Shown: positions 8,864-18,907, counted from the stretch's first letter. The stretch: 64,000 bases of DNA from Phymatolithon calcareum (GCA_977006965.1 OZ345375.1:1674001-1738000), one strand, 5' to 3'. Notes: generated from the sequence alone by a model not told the origin. Program-made: numbers and translations.

Positions 8864-11008
8864 ATGTTGGTTTCCGTCACCAGTTCAACGCCGTCGCTAC
8901 GGTTTCGTCTGCCCGCCCAAAGCGCGATGGGGAGGAAACGTGATGCCGTGTGGGCATTTTTTAACGACCCAGTCGCCTCGGGCGTGAGAAAAGTCAAACG
9001 TTCTTCTTGCAAGTATTGCAACGATGTGGTCACCGCCACCACAACGAACCTCAAATCCCACGTTATGCGTTGCACAAAGGTGCCCGCGGACCATGGCATA
9101 ATACCTCCGCCGGCTGTGCTTAAAGCCCGACGTCATTCCATGATGAAATTAGGAGCCGGTTCAACCCACACCACTCACGCCACCAATGCGAATCTTCCGT
9201 TGTTGCAGGCCATTGGCACCGCTGCTGTATCACCCACCCAGAAATCCAGCATGGACGAAGCTCTAAGCAGTGCTATTCATCGCACATGTCTTCCATTTGA
9301 CGTTTTCAATCATTCGGCGTGGGCTGAGTTTTTCGCCAAACTGCGACCGGATTATGTTCTCCCTTCCCCGCACACTATCGGATCCACTTTGCTCGATGCA
9401 GAGTATGCAACGGTCATGGCATCTTGCAAGGCAGAGCTCGCTGAAGCATCTGTGGCTGTCTTGGGTATCGATGCCGTCTCCAAATCCGCTGCCAATGTCA
9501 TCGTCCACACTCCTTTTCCCTGGTTTATGCACAACTTGCAGGCCTCGGTTCACGTGGAGTCTGCTTCCGCCATTGCTGAAAAGGCGGAGAGTGCAATAGG
9601 AAGAGTCAAGCAATTTGTCGGTGATGATTTTCGTATCACTGGTTTTATTTCCGATGCCAGCAAAGGCATGCAGGTCGTCCGCGGTCTCCTGCTCGAGCGC
9701 AAAGCCGTGGTTTATGCATATGGATGCAGTGCGTGTCCACTGAATTCGTTCTGCAGAGACATTTTGAGCCGGAACCCATTCAGAGAGCTCGTCAAGAAAT
9801 CCGTATTCGTGTCCAAAACTGTAAAGCTTGATGCTTTCCTGGGAAGCCTCTTCGAATCCATTTGTTTTGAAAAACTTCTCTCCTCCTTACGAGTAGTGCT
9901 CTACTCTCGTGCGAAATGGAGCAGTTGCTACTTCATGTTTTCCCGGCTGCTCAAGACAAAAAGCATTCTCACATTGCTTCCGGTAAGATTGCTCCAAGAT
10001 CGAGAAGAACGCGGCATTGACTCCTCATATGAAATCCCATCCGATTTCTTTGCAGCCGTGACCAGTTCCTCCTTCTGGAGAAGCATGGAAGCGGCGGTCA
10101 ATGTTCTCAGCCCCATTTGCAACTGTATAGCAGCGTTGGAAAACGACAACGCCACGCTTTCTCTATCTTACGCCGTATTTCTGTACCTAACGGTTCGCCT
10201 CTCCGACCCTGACGATGCCCTCGGGCTCCCAGGACAAGTTGCAAAGGAACTGCGCGAGAAACTCCTTGCACGATGGAACCGGGTATATTCAACTGTGCAC
10301 GCACTCACCTTCTTCTGCGACCCATTCTATTGCTCCTTGCGCGCTCGCATTGCGGAGAAGCACGGTTCACGCATGCTGGAGCTAGGACATGGTGACATTC
10401 GTATGCAATGCTCGAATGCTTTGCGTATACTCGCTGCAGGGAGCGCGCATCAGGAAGCACAGCTCCAGTCTGACTTTTTAGATTTTGCTTCCACACCGCA
10501 GCCCCAACTTCCAGCTCTACGGTCAGACCTGAATCGCGCGCCATCAGTGGCATGGGCTGAAGCGACAGAAGCATACCCAGCTCTCGCGCCCGTTCTAATC
10601 GAGCTGTTTCGGGCCCCCGCGACCTCGTCTGGAAGCCGCAGAAGCCGTGACGGCGGCGCCGCGAATTCAAACCGACGGCTGTACGCCGCGGCGCGTGCAA
10701 AGATTGGCGCTGATCGGGTGGAGCGACAAGACGCCATTGCTCACAACTCGCAGCACATCGATCGCATGAAAAGTGAAGGTGGTGCGCCCAAAAGCCGCGT
10801 AGGAGGGTTTGAAGCCGTGCTGGCGGCGTACGGTACACCGGAAGCTGGGCAATTGCTCGCTGAGTATTTGCAGGCACAGGAAAGCTGTGTGCGGGGTGAT
10901 GAGATTGATGAGGAAGAAGATATGCTTCGTGCCTTGGACCAGGCGAAGACCATCGAGAGCATTAGCGAAAATGTGCTGTTCTCTGTCGAAGTTGACGATG
11001 ATGCTTGA
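8864..11008 (+). CDS. hAT-transposase-derived protein with BED zinc finger
   Basis: An uninterrupted 714-residue frame. A BED-type finger lies near residues 22-75 (WAFFNDP...CKYCN...HVMRC). An RNase H-fold core resembles hAT/DUF659 proteins: AVLGIDAVSK aligns with the first Asp region, TGFISDASKGM with the second Asp region, and AYGCSACPLNSF with the usual GCAAHxLN block, but here the His is absent. The C-terminus corresponds to the hATC dimerisation region: YPALAPVLIELFRAPATSSG stands where the family has SxxASER, and the Ser-Glu-Arg signature is replaced. An ATG at 8927 directly precedes the finger and may be the true start. An AATAAA occurs at about 11,042. The intact frame with altered catalytic and dimerisation signatures suggests a host-kept (domesticated) copy rather than an active transposon. 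This is inference. Confidence 0.7.
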   Translation: MLVSVTSSTPSLRFRLPAQSAMGRKRDAVWAFFNDPVASGVRKVKRSSCKYCNDVVTATTTNLKSHVMRCTKVPADHGIIPPPAVLKARRHSMMKLGAGSTHTTHATNANLPLLQAIGTAAVSPTQKSSMDEALSSAIHRTCLPFDVFNHSAWAEFFAKLRPDYVLPSPHTIGSTLLDAEYATVMASCKAELAEASVAVLGIDAVSKSAANVIVHTPFPWFMHNLQASVHVESASAIAEKAESAIGRVKQFVGDDFRITGFISDASKGMQVVRGLLLERKAVVYAYGCSACPLNSFCRDILSRNPFRELVKKSVFVSKTVKLDAFLGSLFESICFEKLLSSLRVVLYSRAKWSSCYFMFSRLLKTKSILTLLPVRLLQDREERGIDSSYEIPSDFFAAVTSSSFWRSMEAAVNVLSPICNCIAALENDNATLSLSYAVFLYLTVRLSDPDDALGLPGQVAKELREKLLARWNRVYSTVHALTFFCDPFYCSLRARIAEKHGSRMLELGHGDIRMQCSNALRILAAGSAHQEAQLQSDFLDFASTPQPQLPALRSDLNRAPSVAWAEATEAYPALAPVLIELFRAPATSSGSRRSRDGGAANSNRRLYAAARAKIGADRVERQDAIAHNSQHIDRMKSEGGAPKSRVGGFEAVLAAYGTPEAGQLLAEYLQAQESCVRGDEIDEEEDMLRALDQAKTIESISENVLFSVEVDDDA

Positions 11009-11996
11009 AGTTTGTTCCCCTGTTGTTTGTTTGCATTTGATAATAAATTAATTATAAGTTGTACTAAATAGCAGGTGTTATATTACCCGAAAATACTTAA
11101 CGGCGTGGCTATTCTCCTTCCTGAAAAGAGTTTATGCCAACGATCCAGTAGTATACAGATCTTCAGTACACGCTCATGGAAGTGGTGAGCACTCTTGATG
11201 CTTATCTGCGCTGCTTTTTTTCATGATTGAGATCGTCAACTTTGTTCATGATTTTTGAGAAATCTGAGCTCCCGGATATGAGTTTTGGTTGCACGAGCAA
11301 GGTCAACAATGCACGGCTTTTCTCCTTCAACCGTTTTTTGTTGGTGACTCTTGATTCAGAGTATCTCCGTAGAGATGTACTCAAGTTTTCGTTAATGAGA
11401 CATGCTTGGTGAGTCGCCGTTTGAGTAAGGAAGCATGTGAGAGGAACCGACATTGTTGAGAAATATCTGTCAAGAGTTATGTCATGCACAGTGAGCGTCA
11501 TCAAAGCTTAAAAAGCCACTGCTTGCCGAAAGCGATTCAATTTGTAGTCGCTCGAGCCGATGATGTAGTGTTGAGAAACGTTAGGGATAGATCCGTTTGA
11601 AAAAAGGAATCGTAACGGTAGTGCAAATTTTAAGCTTGCACTATGTGGGCTTTGATGGCGACCAGGTCATCTGGGCATTTTCATTTTTTCATGCACTTTG
11701 CTGTTGCACTTTTATTGTCAGCACTTATTTTCCTCTACACAAATTGATCCTGTGAGAATACCGCGAGTTGGGAATTTGACGGAACACGTACATGATCGGT
11801 TGTAGCCTTCTGTCATTGCACAAAGCTTCATGAATTTGCACTTCTTAATATTTTCAAATGCACAGCATGCTGCGGCTCCAGCCCCACTGCCGGTGCCCGC
11901 TATTCTTCCGCGGCTTTATAAGCCCTTGCGACAAGAGAAAGTCAACCTTTCCACCAACATCAAAACGGCGGATCTTGGGGGTCACCACTCAAAACA
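11009..11996. other. Intergenic, promoter side of the zinc-finger gene
   Basis: No gene recognised. The downstream part carries the TATA-like element listed separately. Confidence 0.4.
11915..11922 (+). promoter_or_regulatory. TATA-like box
   Basis: TTTATAAG lies 75-82 bp upstream of the ATG at 11,997 in a locally GC-rich stretch. The spacing fits a core promoter with a short leader. Confidence 0.45.
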
Positions 11997-12959
11997 ATGC
12001 GGATAATGGAGCAGAGGACCGAATGTGAAGTAAAGAAGACGTTCGGTCGTGCTCCTATCAGCGCCCTACTCAATGAAGAAGTTGAACCTTTTGCAGCGCT
12101 ACCGGCACAAAAGCCAATACTGAATGGAATCTCTGATGGACTCGGGACTGCTGACTCGAGCTCATTTGATGAGCCTGCATCCCCGTTGGCGAATGTCGAC
12201 TTCAACTTGGAACTGATGGCAAACGTCGCTGACTCAGTTCCTCGCCTTCAAGTCGTTCATCCCATGGTCCATGAAGGTGCTTCAAATGTTGCCACAACAA
12301 ACAAAGTCACAAGCTCCGCTACAGAATCGATATTCATCAGGAATGTCATTTCTCCTCGCTCCAGCTCTTCCACACCAGTGGTGAATGTCCTCGGATACAC
12401 CAACACTGGTTGCTTCACAATCTCGGATGACCACAACCGTGCTCAATTGGAAACTCCATACCCTCAGGCGAAACCTTCTTTCGGGCAGTCCCAAGTTCAC
12501 CGTCGGGACATGCAAAACGCCTGCAACGGCCATGGATTCCATGCGGCACTCAACGCTCTCCGAGGACCGAGGAGCTCGCGCAAGGTTCGGCAGGCCAGAT
12601 CCACAGGCGACAGAGCAGGGACAAGCAAGTACTGTCACATCTGTAATAGACGTGAGAAACAAGTGGAGAAGCACATTCCGTGCGGAAATTTTGCACGCCA
12701 GATATGTGGCAAGTCTATATGCACCAAGTGCTTTTCCAAGGTGTGGTGGCCGGGAAGGGTGGACTTGGCGACCGCGAGGGCACAGGGTCCGAATTGGAGC
12801 TGTCCCCACTGCCTCGGCGTTTGCGGGCTTGTCAGAGGCAGGACTGCGACCTGTGTTTATTACGGCAGGACGACGGATAAACGTCGCAAGCAGAACATGC
12901 TGGAGAGCGCCATTTACAAGCGTAGGTACGATCGTCAGGGAGACGATGGGACAGTCTAG
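11997..12959 (+). CDS. Zinc-finger protein, paralogue of the 6.0-7.5 kb gene
   Basis: A 320-residue protein. The N-terminal ~200 residues lack known domains. The C-terminal ~115 residues repeat the Cys pattern of the gene at 6,008: YCHICNR, HIPCGNF, QICGKSICTKCF, PGRVDLATA, WSCPHCLGVC, TATCVYYGRTT, then a basic tail ending GDDGTV. By motif order it is CDCA7/zf-4CXXC_R1-like and could be a DNA-binding chromatin factor. The N-terminal parts of the two proteins differ in length and sequence, while the zinc domains are closely similar, suggesting constraint on the domain. A TATA-like box lies upstream. Intronless. The two paralogues point in opposite directions with the hAT-derived gene between them. 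Confidence 0.65.
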   Translation: MRIMEQRTECEVKKTFGRAPISALLNEEVEPFAALPAQKPILNGISDGLGTADSSSFDEPASPLANVDFNLELMANVADSVPRLQVVHPMVHEGASNVATTNKVTSSATESIFIRNVISPRSSSSTPVVNVLGYTNTGCFTISDDHNRAQLETPYPQAKPSFGQSQVHRRDMQNACNGHGFHAALNALRGPRSSRKVRQARSTGDRAGTSKYCHICNRREKQVEKHIPCGNFARQICGKSICTKCFSKVWWPGRVDLATARAQGPNWSCPHCLGVCGLVRGRTATCVYYGRTTDKRRKQNMLESAIYKRRYDRQGDDGTV

Positions 12960-14312
12960 CCCTTTGTTGTCTGAGATCTCACTTGTTTTCCAAAGCTGTC
13001 TCTATGATAGCTGATGCAAGCTCAAGGTTAAAGCATTTCGAATTGTCAGATTGGCTGATATCGATTCTGTTACTTATGTGAATTAAATACTATTCCTGCG
13101 AACTGCGGGTGCAGCAAAAGTACATAGTTGAGACCACTGTCCAATGCTTTGAGGTATAGTATAGTGCCATATGATACCATGACTCTTTGCTGTGCACTTT
13201 AAGCGCGAATAAGCCTCTTGAATAGTTTTTGATCTGTTTCGGGGCTACATATACTTAACGGCTACGGGCAGGGATGCTGCCCTCGTCAAATTTGTAAACG
13301 TTAAGATGGAATGGAGAAATCTTCGGCTCTGGAAGCGCTGCTAACCTCACGGAAATTCATAATGCAAGCCAACGAGTTTGAACGGGAGACTTGCCGTTGC
13401 GCTACTGCGAAATAACGTCGGAGAACAAATGTGCATTTGTTCTCCGACGTTGTTTCGCTTTTCGGTATTATTCGTGGGGCCTAGATAGTTAGGCTCTTAT
13501 GGGTGTTGACTGCTATTTGCAGCGTCATTTCTTTGGCAATTCGTATTTTACTCAATTGTCAAAGAAGTCAAACATAACTTTTTTGGATAAGCACACTCTT
13601 CGCCGATCTTGTTCAATAGTAATGTATCTGCGCCTGTCCGTGGACGAACACAGCCTAAACTTGGAACGGGAAAGATAATGAGTTGAATGTGTTCTAAGGA
13701 AACTTTTCATCATGAACAAGAAAGTCGTATACGGAAACATGCGAAATTAAACACAAACATCGTCATCCAGAGTGACAAAACAGATGTGATACTTCGTTGC
13801 ACCTGCGAAATGGACTGAAGATGAAACCGAGTCGAAAATTGATTCGCAGTGGAAACTCTGTCGTTCAGAATACCCAAGTCACACCGTGCGGGCAGGCGAG
13901 TTAGATGATTGATTGCACGACCATATGCCCAGCAACAGCGAGGCCAAAATTTTGTCGAGTTAATGCCTCCCTTGCTTCAAAAGGCCAGGAATGCGGTCGT
14001 GTTGCAGTACTGGCGCACGCACGCTTTCACCCGCGATTACAACCCGCAATGCAAATTGTCAGAGAAGAAAGAATAGCCTTCATTTGCCAATGTCCCAAAC
14101 TTGGGTGGGTGCCTTCAAGCTGCCATGCATGCATGCGACCTATACTCTCATGGAGCCGTAATGGAGTTGCGATGGTGGAGGCGGCAAACCCTGCACCTCG
14201 CGCTTGCATATTGGACACGAATTCGAACTAGATTGCAGCCATCTGCATGGAAGTGACACAGCGCATAAAAGCAAAACACATATGAAATGTCAGTCAGAAA
14301 CAACCGTTTGCA
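12960..14312. other. Intergenic, palindrome only
   Basis: Apart from the palindrome, I see no gene here. The reading frame of the RING gene remains open past its stop into this region (see its entry). Confidence 0.4.
13407..13458. repeat. 52-bp near-perfect palindrome
   Basis: Arms 13407-13431 and 13434-13458 (25 bp each) match at 24 of 25 positions around a 2-nt centre (TG). It lies about 450 bp downstream of the zinc-finger gene. It would form a cruciform in DNA or a long hairpin in RNA. Its length matches the palindromes at 24,776 and 37,035. Confidence 0.8.
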
Positions 14313-16028
14313 CTATGCATGGCAACTTCTAGAATGGCGTAGAACGTACGGATCGATACACTTTCGATGATACAGGTGATTACATGCCAGTCTTCGGATA
14401 TGCTGCCCTGTCTCAACCTCATCGAGACAGATTGCGCACATAGGTTCTTCATCGCCTGCAAAAGTACCATACGCAGCAGCTGTGACGGCGCCCGCGATGA
14501 TCGGCCCATTCTCATCATTATCTTCATTCACATTTTGTTGCGACTGAAATACCTCCTCCGGCAACGCAGCAATAGCAGTAGCCCTAGCGCGAAAATCAGA
14601 CACGCGTCGTTTGTACCGCACAACGTTAACCCCGCACTGACACAAGATCCAAAGCGCCATACCGCGCATCATAGCCCAGTTAAGCGCGTCTCGACCATAA
14701 TCAATATCGTACACCGCCTGTCCATTCAGCACCAGCGACACATTCAGATACGGACTATCCCTACAAGGTGCAAAACGCCGCCAATCTGAGTAGCGGATCA
14801 TGACCGCCGGAATGCCAATCGTCGGGGCCGTACCATTTTCCACAAGTGTCTCATTCAACTTCATATTCACAAGTTGCCCGGTATCCCGTGCATTCACAAC
14901 AACAACACCGACCGCTCCAACTTCCTCCAGTAGTCGCACCTTTCTCGCAAAGTCACAATGCCCCCTCGCAACCACCACAACACGTCCGACCGCGCTCGCC
15001 GCCGCCTTCCCACGAAGCGGCGCACATCCCTCCGTTAGCGCCGTGCGGTCGCGACGCGCGCGCCATAGCCGCAGCGGCCACAACCAGATGCGCGACTGCA
15101 TAACACCCTCTTCCCTTGGATGCGGCGCAAACACGGGGACGGACGACGCATGCGCGAGCAAAGGAGGCCCGAACTTCGCACCCGCATGCGTGAGAACGCG
15201 CGTGCCGCCGCACGACGAAGGCGCGGAAACAATAATGGCGGCCACGGACGGTGCAACCGCCGCAGCGAGTAGCAGCAGCACGAGCGGCGGCACATTACCA
15301 GAAAGTGCGCGGGTCGCGTCCGAAGTGTGAGACGTCTGTTCGGACGACGCGGACGCGCGTCGCTTGCGACGGACAAGGGTAATAATGCAATGACACAAGA
15401 CCCAAAGCGCCATGCCGCGCATCAAAGCCCAGTTGAGCGCGTCACGACCGTAATCAATATCGTACACCGCCTCTCCATCCCTCACCAGTGCGACGGTAAG
15501 GTTATCCCTACACGGTGCGAAACGCCGCCAATCCGAGTAGCGGATCATGACGACAGGAATGCCAATCGCGACCCCCTTTTCCGCTCGCGTGTCATTCAAC
15601 TTCATATTTACAAGCCGCCCCTTATCGCGCGCATTCACAACGACAACACCGATCGCTCCAACCTCCTCAAGAAGTTGCGTCTTTCTCGCAAAGTCGCACC
15701 GTCCCCTCGCAACCACAACAACGCGTCCACTTGCCGACTCCGCCGTCACGCCGCGAAGCGTCACACACCCCTCCGTGAGCTCACCGCGGTCGTGCTGTGC
15801 GCGCCACGGACGAAGCGGCCATAACCAAGCGCGTGAATGCACACCGTGCGGACGGGGTGCAAACACGGGGGTGAATGACGCGTGAGAGGGCAAAGACGGT
15901 CCGAAGAAGGCGGAAGTGTGCGTGAGAACGCGCGTGCCGCCGCAGGACGCGGACGCGGAGACGATGATGGAGGGGACGGAACGCGCAAGCGAGGCGACGA
16001 AGAGAAGCAGCAGCGCGAGCGGGCGCAT
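14313..16028 (-). CDS. PA-TM-RING protein with duplicated PA ectodomain
   Basis: About 571 residues from the ATG at 16028, which begins a signal peptide (MRPLALLLLFVASLA); the open frame continues upstream without ATG. Order: signal peptide, protease-associated (PA) domain (GRCDFARK...GVVVVNARD), membrane segment (MRGMALWVLCHCIITLV), a second hydrophobic leader (VPPLVLLLLAAAVAPSVAA), a second PA domain (GHCDFARK...GVVVVNARD), a second membrane segment, then a RING-H2 finger CAICLDEV...CNHLYHRKCI...RSC. PA-TM-RING proteins are endosomal or vacuolar membrane E3 ligases and sorting receptors. The two halves are clearly related, so this is an in-frame internal duplication. The RING stops at SCHA with TAG (14313-14315), one position before its last zinc-binding Cys; the next codons read C-K-R, so omitting the TAG gives the normal C-x2-C. 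It may be a pseudogene, a readthrough gene or a sequencing difference. Confidence 0.75.
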   Translation of the reverse strand: MRPLALLLLFVASLARSVPSIIVSASASCGGTRVLTHTSAFFGPSLPSHASFTPVFAPRPHGVHSRAWLWPLRPWRAQHDRGELTEGCVTLRGVTAESASGRVVVVARGRCDFARKTQLLEEVGAIGVVVVNARDKGRLVNMKLNDTRAEKGVAIGIPVVMIRYSDWRRFAPCRDNLTVALVRDGEAVYDIDYGRDALNWALMRGMALWVLCHCIITLVRRKRRASASSEQTSHTSDATRALSGNVPPLVLLLLAAAVAPSVAAIIVSAPSSCGGTRVLTHAGAKFGPPLLAHASSVPVFAPHPREEGVMQSRIWLWPLRLWRARRDRTALTEGCAPLRGKAAASAVGRVVVVARGHCDFARKVRLLEEVGAVGVVVVNARDTGQLVNMKLNETLVENGTAPTIGIPAVMIRYSDWRRFAPCRDSPYLNVSLVLNGQAVYDIDYGRDALNWAMMRGMALWILCQCGVNVVRYKRRVSDFRARATAIAALPEEVFQSQQNVNEDNDENGPIIAGAVTAAAYGTFAGDEEPMCAICLDEVETGQHIRRLACNHLYHRKCIDPYVLRHSRSCHA

Positions 16029-17944
16029 AGTCACATCAACTGCGCGCCGCGCATGACAGTCCGACACCGGTGGCGACGCCGCGGGCGTCGTGGGTGGTTT
16101 CCGGGCGGCAAGTGGGGCGGGCAGCGGACGCGGCGCGACCCCTTTTGAGAGGCGGTGCTCTTCAACTGTGGCACCTCGTCGCGAGACAAGTACGTTTGCT
16201 GGACGTGGGGGGTGCGGTCGACGGATGGAATGGAGCGGAGCGGAGTGCGACTTGATGCAGTGAGTGAGTGAGTTAGTGAGTGAAGTTGTTGCGTGTTTAG
16301 GGTTTGCTGGCGGAACGCAGTACTGCAGATATTCCTGTTCGGTTTGGTCGTGCTCGTTGGGGGGAGCAGCGAGCGAGCGAGCGAGCAAGCGGAAAAAGGG
16401 GCAGTCAGAATGGAATCAAATTAAAAGTCTGATTTTTTTCGTAAAAGCGCTTTTTTAACACATACAGTATGATAGCACACGTCAGCCGTGATGCGCATGC
16501 CCGCGGTGCGTGTGCCGCTGCGTGCGGCCCCTATCATACCGCTGCACCAACCGGCTCGTCCAGTCCAGTCAGGTGGCACTGGCGTTGCGTCCAGCCGGCA
16601 CCGTGAGCATTGCCGTCGAGGGCACTTGCGATGAAGGGCGAGAGTGGACTTCAGTTTCTGGACGCCCTGAAGGCTCATTGCGGCGGAGAGCTTTGAGGGG
16701 GAGTTTGAGTGGCGCCGGCAATGGGGTCGAGCTGCTGAGGATCGTTTGTGAGGTGAACAACTGCGGGGTCGAGCGACCTCTCGTGCTGACCGAACTGCGG
16801 GCGGGCTCATTATTTGGAGACCAAAATGTTCAGCGAGTGCAGTATGTGTAATGTACAGGAGTATCTATCAAGGGCAGAAGAGTAGAGTAGAGTTGTATCC
16901 TACATTCAACGATGACAATGCTGCCGTCCATCCGTGCGTCTAAGCTTCGAGCGTAAAGGGTTGAACTTTGGTCATCTTATCTCAACTCAAGTGGTCATTC
17001 GCAACTTTCCTGTCTTCGAATGCTACAGCAGTGCACTGGAGGTCGCAGCATTGGCAGGCAGGGCAAAAATAACGACTCATCTGTTCACAATGAAATCGCT
17101 GTCATCTCATCTCAGAGTTTTCACAAGGAGACCACTTGGTAATGTTCTAACAATGAAGGAATGTTCCAGGCTGGCTGGCGTGAACCCAACCCAGTGCCTA
17201 CAGACTGAGACTCCTTAATTCTCATCACATCGTTCAGTGCAATACAGTATTTCCTCCTCGGCGCCCATGCGTCAGACATCGATTGGAGCACACCACCACA
17301 TGGTGTAGCGCACCATTGCTGTTCCGTATGTGAAGTCTCGTTCAAGACACCAGTACGCCCAATTTTCTGAGTACTGTACAGTACCTGCAAAAGTGCCGTA
17401 ATCGTCTGCATATTTCTTTTTCACAGTGGCGATGCTTGGTACCGTCGCATTTTCGACCGAGCTTGATCACTATTCGGTTGTGCAATCCTGCTTCATTCGC
17501 CCTCGCGATTTCTATTTGCCTGGGCCATATGATACCATACTTACACTCATTTGCACGCGCGCTCTGCTCGCGCAATCTACAGTACACGGGCATGCAAAGT
17601 TCAACTTTAACACGGATCTCATATGTCCACAGCGTATCAACATCTCACTCATCTTTGTTCAGCAGCACCTGTACAGTATCTGTAATATTCCGCACTAATC
17701 TCCCATGCCCAAATTGACATAACATTGTTGTGAAATGGCGAATGACCTGGTCCCCGCGAGGACTCTCGCGACGGTGGTGAGGGCGAGGATCGGTCCTCGT
17801 GAAATTAGGTCCTCAGAGAGCCTACTGTATCGAAGAGAGGAGCCATTGAGGTTTGTCCTATCTATTGCAATTGAGACCGAGGCCGCTTGCCGATTACGCC
17901 GGCTGTTCCACAAACTGGAAAATTACACAATACAAATACGTAGA
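16029..17944. other. Gene-free stretch with simple repeats and TACAGTA motifs
   Basis: Contains short (GTGA)n-like (about 16,259-16,284) and (GCGA)n-like (about 16,367-16,388) runs upstream of the RING gene. The heptamer TACAGTA or its complement occurs at 16463, 17243, 17372, 17377, 17578, 17672 and 17823, including a 14-bp palindrome at 17371-17384. No coding sequence recognised. Confidence 0.5.
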
Positions 17945-18095
17945 GTTTGTTTGTTTGTTTATTGCAGGTTATTCGAATTACAAAAAGTGTACATTATTCA
18001 ATAACTACTGTAGTAGGGGTCCTCTATAGAGCTCCTGATATGGATCCATTCCTGGTACTCGCGTATATACGTAGAGTATGCACACGACCAATTCT
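17945..18095 (-). repeat. SINE 3' portion with (CAAA)n tail
   Basis: Read on the minus strand, the segment contains CGCGAGTACC and ATGGATCC blocks and ends in ATAACCTGCAATAAACAAAC repeats. The same order of blocks and the same tail occur at 58,657-58,760 on the minus strand, where a tRNA-like head is attached. This copy has lost part of the body. Confidence 0.55.
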
Positions 18096-18142
18096 TCTCA
18101 TCGAGCTGCCGGGCTGCCGAACTCCCCACAACATACGAACAG

Positions 18143-18150
18143 TATTTAAG
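18143..18150 (+). promoter_or_regulatory. TATA-like box
   Basis: TATTTAAG lies 100-107 bp upstream of the ATG of the small secreted protein. Confidence 0.35.
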
Positions 18151-18249
18151 CGCGCAGTTGAGGAAGTCGTCCTCCCTCATCGCTCACGCGTCGGTTTTGC
18201 CCCACACGCAGCATTGTCGTTCGCCGTGCTCATTTCATCAGCGAACAAG

Positions 18250-18624
18250 ATGGGTCGGACGATCACAGTTTACATCCTTGCGTTCCTCTTCATGTGCCTA
18301 GCTGTCGATGCACATTCTGCACGGTTTTGCCGCCGGTTGTCCAATGTCATGGAAAAATGCGGTGTGAAGCCTGCAACCGCTCCCACTCCCACTGTCCACA
18401 CTGTCACCAGAACGGGTACCATCCCCACCAATAGTCCGTTCGAAGTGTACCACTCCTGTCCGACTTCCAAGTCCATCATCGCCTGTGCGTGCTATCCGAG
18501 CGCGGAAAAGGCATGGGCTGCCGGTATAAGACTCGAATCCGGTACCACCTGTCATGCTAAACTCAAGGCACCGGACGGTGAATCCGTCAGGACTACCTAC
18601 ACTATTGATATCACTTGCGTTTAA
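18250..18624 (+). CDS. Small secreted Cys-rich protein
   Basis: A 124-residue protein. The N-terminus MGRTITVYILAFLFMCLAVDA is a clear signal peptide with likely cleavage after VDA. The mature part has seven Cys (RFC, EKC, HSC, ACAC, TTC, ITC) and a short T/P-rich linker (TAPTPTVHTVT). No family is recognised. Disulphide-bonded extracellular or cell-wall location is inferred from the Cys content and signal peptide. The frame is open for about 300 bp upstream, but only this ATG gives a leader. A TATA-like box precedes it. It lies in a cluster of TACAGTA motifs and next to SINE and Mutator-like insertions, so it could be lineage-specific. Confidence 0.6.
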   Translation: MGRTITVYILAFLFMCLAVDAHSARFCRRLSNVMEKCGVKPATAPTPTVHTVTRTGTIPTNSPFEVYHSCPTSKSIIACACYPSAEKAWAAGIRLESGTTCHAKLKAPDGESVRTTYTIDITCV

Positions 18625-18907
18625 CCACATGATGTATACGTGGGAACGACGGAATGTCCAGAAGGGCTGCTTGCTACAACGTAGCATGCACTTTTCCCGT
18701 GTCATGCATTCCTTTCTCAGTACAGTACTTCGGGGCATGTAAATGCAGGAAGCAGACTAGTAAACATCTCTAAGAACGCTTAGAATCTTTCACATAACTG
18801 CAGCACAGCGCAATGCTTACGATCCTTGCTAAACGACAGAAAAACACTACAGTACTCAACAAAAAGACCGAGGACGAAGCAATGCAGACGATAGACAGTC
18901 TATTAGA

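Noticed and set aside
10305-10877. 190-residue minus-strand ORF in the hAT-like gene
   Set aside because: Lies wholly within the coding frame of the hAT-derived protein and shows no domain.
16259-16393. CRISPR-like or satellite array
   Set aside because: Only short (GTGA)n and (GCGA)n microsatellites; no spaced repeats.
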